From contig CAVUNL010000025.1 in NCBI GenBank assembly GCA_963742795.1, positions 124,001-188,000 of the forward strand: 64,000 bases of DNA. Direction: 5' to 3'. Shown here one piece after another: positions 61,205-64,000 of the stretch. The translations under genes and the position numbers were made by a program. A model generated the notes under the pieces. That model saw only the letters and a program-made list of their open reading frames with translations. It was not told the origin of the DNA and searched no databases. The stretch comes from Palsa-504 sp963742795. GTDB lineage: Bacteria; Actinomycetota; Actinomycetes; Streptosporangiales; Streptosporangiaceae. Within the stretch, counting starts at the first letter, position 1. Every line of letters starts with the position of its first letter.

Positions 61205-62062
61205 ATGTGCCGGCTGTTCGGGCTGACTTCGGGGACGACACCGGTCCGGACGACGTTCTGGCTGCTGGACGCGCCCGATTCGCTGGAGGTGCAGAGCCAC
61301 CGCAACGCCGACGGCGCCGGGATCGGCTTCTTCGACGCCGCCCGCGCGCCGGTGCTGGACAAGCAGCCGGAACCGGCGTTCGCCGACGAGGAGTTCATCC
61401 GTGAGGCGCGGCAGGCCTCCTCGGCCACGTTCGTCGCGCACGTCCGCTGGGCGTCGACCGGAGGCCGGACGGTGCAGAACACCCACCCGTTCGCGATGCA
61501 CGGGCGGATCATGGCGCACAACGGGGGGTTCGGCGAGCTGCCGCGGCTGGAGGAACAACTCGGGCCGTACGCCCGTCTGGTGCAGGGCGACACCGACTCC
61601 GAGCGGTACTTCGCGCTGATCATCAAGCAGACCGAGGAGCACGGCGGTGACGTCGGGGCCGGGATCACCGCCGCGGCCCGCTGGATCGCCGAGCACCTGC
61701 CGGTCTCGTCGCTGAACACTATCGTCGCGGCGCCCGGCGAACTGTGGGCGCTGCGCTACCCGGCCCAGCACGCGCTGCACATCCTCGAGCGCCCGGCCGG
61801 GACCGCTCGGGTGGAGGCGGGGGTCCGCGGGCTGCACGTGCGCAGCGCGACGTCGTCGGTGCACGCGCCCGGGCTGGACAGCGTCCCGTCGGTGGTGGTG
61901 GCGTCGGAGGAACTGGACGGGGAGAAGGGCTGGCGGATGCTGGAGGCGGGCGAGCTGGTGCACGTAGGGCCGGACCTGAGCGTTCGGTCGGAGGTGGTGC
62001 TTACCGAGCCGCCGGCTAGGCTGGTCCCGCTGCCTGCCGATAACCCGAACATCGATACGTGA
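61205..62062 (+). CDS. Class II glutamine amidotransferase (YafJ/EgtC-like)
   Basis: 285 aa, ATG at 61205 with TTGGAGGAG upstream. The catalytic N-terminal Cys follows the start Met (MCRLFGL); Ntn-hydrolase residues are in HRNADGAGIGFFD, VAHVRWASTGG and THPFAMHGRIMAHNGGF, GDTDSERYFA. No partner synthase domain. EgtC members of the family act in ergothioneine synthesis, but no egtB/egtD is near, so the substrate is unknown. Confidence 0.9.
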   Translation: MCRLFGLTSGTTPVRTTFWLLDAPDSLEVQSHRNADGAGIGFFDAARAPVLDKQPEPAFADEEFIREARQASSATFVAHVRWASTGGRTVQNTHPFAMHGRIMAHNGGFGELPRLEEQLGPYARLVQGDTDSERYFALIIKQTEEHGGDVGAGITAAARWIAEHLPVSSLNTIVAAPGELWALRYPAQHALHILERPAGTARVEAGVRGLHVRSATSSVHAPGLDSVPSVVVASEELDGEKGWRMLEAGELVHVGPDLSVRSEVVLTEPPARLVPLPADNPNIDT

Positions 62063-62106
62063 CGGAGTGTCCGGAAGGGGGAGGCACGAGAGGTGTTGCG
62101 GAGGAG

Positions 62107-62179
62107 TAGCCCCGACCGGATTCGAACCGGCGTTACCGCCTTGAGAGGGCGGCGTCCTAGGCCTCTAGACGACGGGGCC
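62107..62179 (-). tRNA. tRNA-Glu (anticodon CTC)
   Basis: 73 nt on the minus strand. Acceptor GGCCCCG pairs with CGGGGCT (one G-U pair) and discriminator A follows. Anticodon stem CCGCC/GGCGG encloses CTCTCAA, giving CTC. T-arm GCCGGTTCGAATCCGGT is canonical. CCA is not encoded. Confidence 0.95.
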
Positions 62180-62367
62180 GAGCATGCCCCGGCAGGAATC
62201 CCTGCCCGGGCCGAGATCCGGTATGACCGGCAGCGCACAGACTACCGCTTCGGCCACGGTGAGGCCAACCGGAGGCTGGCGCTTCCGGAGGCGGTGCTTC
62301 CGAAGCGGCGCTTCCCGAGACGAACAAGCGCGGACGTGAGGCACATCCGCGCTGTCAGTTGAGCTGG

Positions 62368-62439
62368 CTGGGGTACCAGGACTCGAACCTAGACTAACAG
62401 GGCCAGAACCTGTCGGGCTGCCAATTACCCCATACCCCA
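62368..62439 (-). tRNA. tRNA-Gln (anticodon CTG)
   Basis: 72 nt on the minus strand. Acceptor TGGGGTA pairs with TACCCCA, discriminator G. Anticodon stem ACAGG/CCTGT encloses TTCTGGC, giving CTG. T-arm CTAGGTTCGAGTCCTGG. Adjacent Glu and Gln tRNAs are common in actinobacteria. Confidence 0.95.
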
Positions 62440-62514
62440 ATGGCATCGCATCCGGTGGCCGGATGCGCTCACGCAGTCTAGCGGACTCCGATCGCGGCAG
62501 CCAACACGTAAGGC

Positions 62515-64000
62515 TCACGGCGGCTCGATGGCGGTCAGGCCGGCCTCGCGGTCCAGGCGGAACCAGCGGGTGATCCCGGCCGAGCGCAGGAAGGGCAGGT
62601 CGTGACTGGCGATCAGGATCGCGCCGCGGTAGCCCTCCAGGGCCTGGGAAAGCTGGCGGACCGAGGCCAGGTCCAGGTTGTTGGTCGGCTCGTCGAGCAG
62701 CAGCAACTGGGGCGCGGGCTGGGCCAGCAGGAGGGCCGCGAGCACGGCGCGGAACCGCTCGCCGCCGGACAGGGTGCCGGCCGCCCGGTCGGCCCGCTCG
62801 CCGCGGAACAGGAACCGGGCCAGGCTGGCCCGCACCTCGTTGACCGACGCGGCCGGGGCGGCTGCCCGTACATTATCGACCACGGTCAGCGAGTCATCGA
62901 GGAGGTCGAGGCGCTGGGGCAGGTAGCCGACGACCGCGCCGAGGCGAACGCCGACGCCGGACAGCGGGGCCAGGCCGGCGATCGCGCGTAGCAGGGTGGT
63001 CTTGCCCGCGCCGTTCGGACCGGTCAGGGCGATCCGCTCGGGGCCGCGCACGATGAGCTCGGCGAGGGTCCCGGTCAGGGTCAGGACGGTGCGGCCGGCG
63101 GGGACGGCGGTGCCGGGGAGGTCGACGCGGATCTCGGCGTCGTCGCGGACGGCATGTTCGGCCTGGTCGAGGCGGCCGCGGGCGGCCTGGAGGCGCTCGG
63201 CGTGCAGTTCGCGGGAGCGGCCGGCGCTCTCCTGGGCGGAGCGTTTGCGGTCACTCGCGGCTGCCCTGGACAGGCTGCCCGAAGCGGCCAGCTTGCGGCC
63301 ATGGCGGTCGCGCCGGGCTTGCTTGGTCTGGGCCTCGACCAGGTCGCGGTGCTCGCGGCGGACGTCGGCGGCGGCGGAGGCGACCGCGCGTTCGGCGGCG
63401 GCCTGCTCGGCCGCGAGCAGGTCCTCGTAGGCCGCCAGGTTGCCGCCGTACATCCGGATGCTCCCGGCGGACAGGTCGGCGACCTGGTCGACCAGGCCGA
63501 GCAGCTCGCGGTCGTGGCTGACGATGACCATCACGCCGGTCCAGGAGGCGACAGCGTCGTAGAGCCGGCCGCGCGCGTCCAGGTCGAGGTTGTTGGTCGG
63601 CTCGTCGAGCAGCAGGATGTCCGGGCGGCGCAGGAACAGCGCGGCCAGCGCGGCCAGGATGGTCTCGCCGCCGGACAGGCGCTCGACCCGGTCGTCGAGG
63701 CCGAGGCTGGCCAGCCCGAGCCGGTCCAGCCAGGCCCGGGCCCGCTCCTCGACGTCCCAGTCGTCGCCGACCGCGGCGAAGGCCTCCTCCTCCGTCTCGC
63801 CGGCCTCGATGGCGTGCAGCGCATCCCGGGCGGCGGTGATGCCGAGCAGGTCGCTGACGCTGCGGTGGGTCCCCAGGGTGATGGCCTGCGGCAGGTAGCC
63901 GACCTCGCCGTCGGTGCGGACGGTGCCCGAGACGGGACGCAGTTCCCCGGCGATCAGCCGGAGCAGGGTCGACTTACCGGAGCCGTTGACCCCGATCAGG
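62515..64000 (-). CDS. ABC-F family ATPase, N-terminus outside window
   Basis: Two ATP-binding domains in one chain, no membrane segments. The first, entering at the window edge, has GVNGSGKSTLL, VERLSGGETILAALAALFL, LLLLDEPTNNLDLDARG and IVSHDRELL. The linker is a charged, Arg/Ala-rich coiled region (about 80 residues). The second has GPNGAGKTTLL, GTLSGGERFRAVLAALLL and LLLLDEPTNNLDLASV. ABC-F proteins act on the ribosome E site; some give antibiotic resistance, others regulate translation. Subtype not determinable. Confidence 0.92.
   Translation of the reverse strand, partial: LIGVNGSGKSTLLRLIAGELRPVSGTVRTDGEVGYLPQAITLGTHRSVSDLLGITAARDALHAIEAGETEEEAFAAVGDDWDVEERARAWLDRLGLASLGLDDRVERLSGGETILAALAALFLRRPDILLLDEPTNNLDLDARGRLYDAVASWTGVMVIVSHDRELLGLVDQVADLSAGSIRMYGGNLAAYEDLLAAEQAAAERAVASAAADVRREHRDLVEAQTKQARRDRHGRKLAASGSLSRAAASDRKRSAQESAGRSRELHAERLQAARGRLDQAEHAVRDDAEIRVDLPGTAVPAGRTVLTLTGTLAELIVRGPERIALTGPNGAGKTTLLRAIAGLAPLSGVGVRLGAVVGYLPQRLDLLDDSLTVVDNVRAAAPAASVNEVRASLARFLFRGERADRAAGTLSGGERFRAVLAALLLAQPAPQLLLLDEPTNNLDLASVRQLSQALEGYRGAILIASHDLPFLRSAGITRWFRLDREAGLTAIEPP

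Overview
The window is high-GC DNA from an actinomycete (Actinomycetota). The conserved rplS-lepB-rnhB-DUF2469-yraN-comM block, the rpsP-khpA-rimM-trmD block, the smc/ftsY/glnB/glnD/ffh block, an F420-type CofC guanylyltransferase, zinc-type L28 and L32, and an IclR regulator divergent from leuCD all fit that phylum. The gene order resembles streptomycetes and Streptosporangiales-like relatives without matching Streptomyces exactly; I cannot name a genus.

Layout. 1-12 kb: comM (partial), yraN, an orphan sensor-like membrane protein, a GH65 phosphorylase with a beta-phosphoglucomutase, DUF2469, rnhB, two signal peptidases, rplS, trmD, rimM, khpA and rpsP, nearly all on the minus strand. 12-19 kb: a five-gene branched-chain-amino-acid-type ABC transporter (livJGFHM) and a decayed ATP-dependent DNA ligase. 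19-29 kb: ffh, glnD, glnB, ftsY and smc. 29-36 kb: a coiled-coil small protein, mutM, rnc, rpmF, yceD, coaD, rsmD and recG, then rpmB. 36-43 kb: thiL, a stand-alone AsnC-type ligand-binding domain, cofC, plsC, gpsA, a Cys/Met PLP enzyme, ddl and HU. 43-51.7 kb: leuD/leuC with their IclR regulator, three-subunit transhydrogenase pntAA/AB/B, a TrpB2-type tryptophan synthase and a type I DAHP synthase. 52-64 kb: two tandem GT-C-like membrane proteins, an EamA exporter with a MocR regulator, a LapA-like protein, a two-component system, a class II glutamine amidotransferase, tRNA-Glu, tRNA-Gln and an ABC-F ATPase (partial).

Two layers cut across the genes. First, repeats: (i) a roughly 100-bp hairpin element in two intergenic copies (12.0 and 46.0 kb) whose paired arms differ in a compensatory way; (ii) a GC palindrome family in about six copies, at least four overlapping translated sequence, including an apparent in-frame insertion in recG; (iii) many short tandem repeats, often at gene ends or in linkers. 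Second, about a dozen frame breaks of one or a few bases hit genes including smc, ffh, rimM, livH, trpB and a histidine kinase. Most look like single-base insertions and several sit in G/C runs or repeats, so many are probably sequence errors; rnhB, lepB copy 1 and the DNA ligase carry several lesions and may be genuinely decayed.
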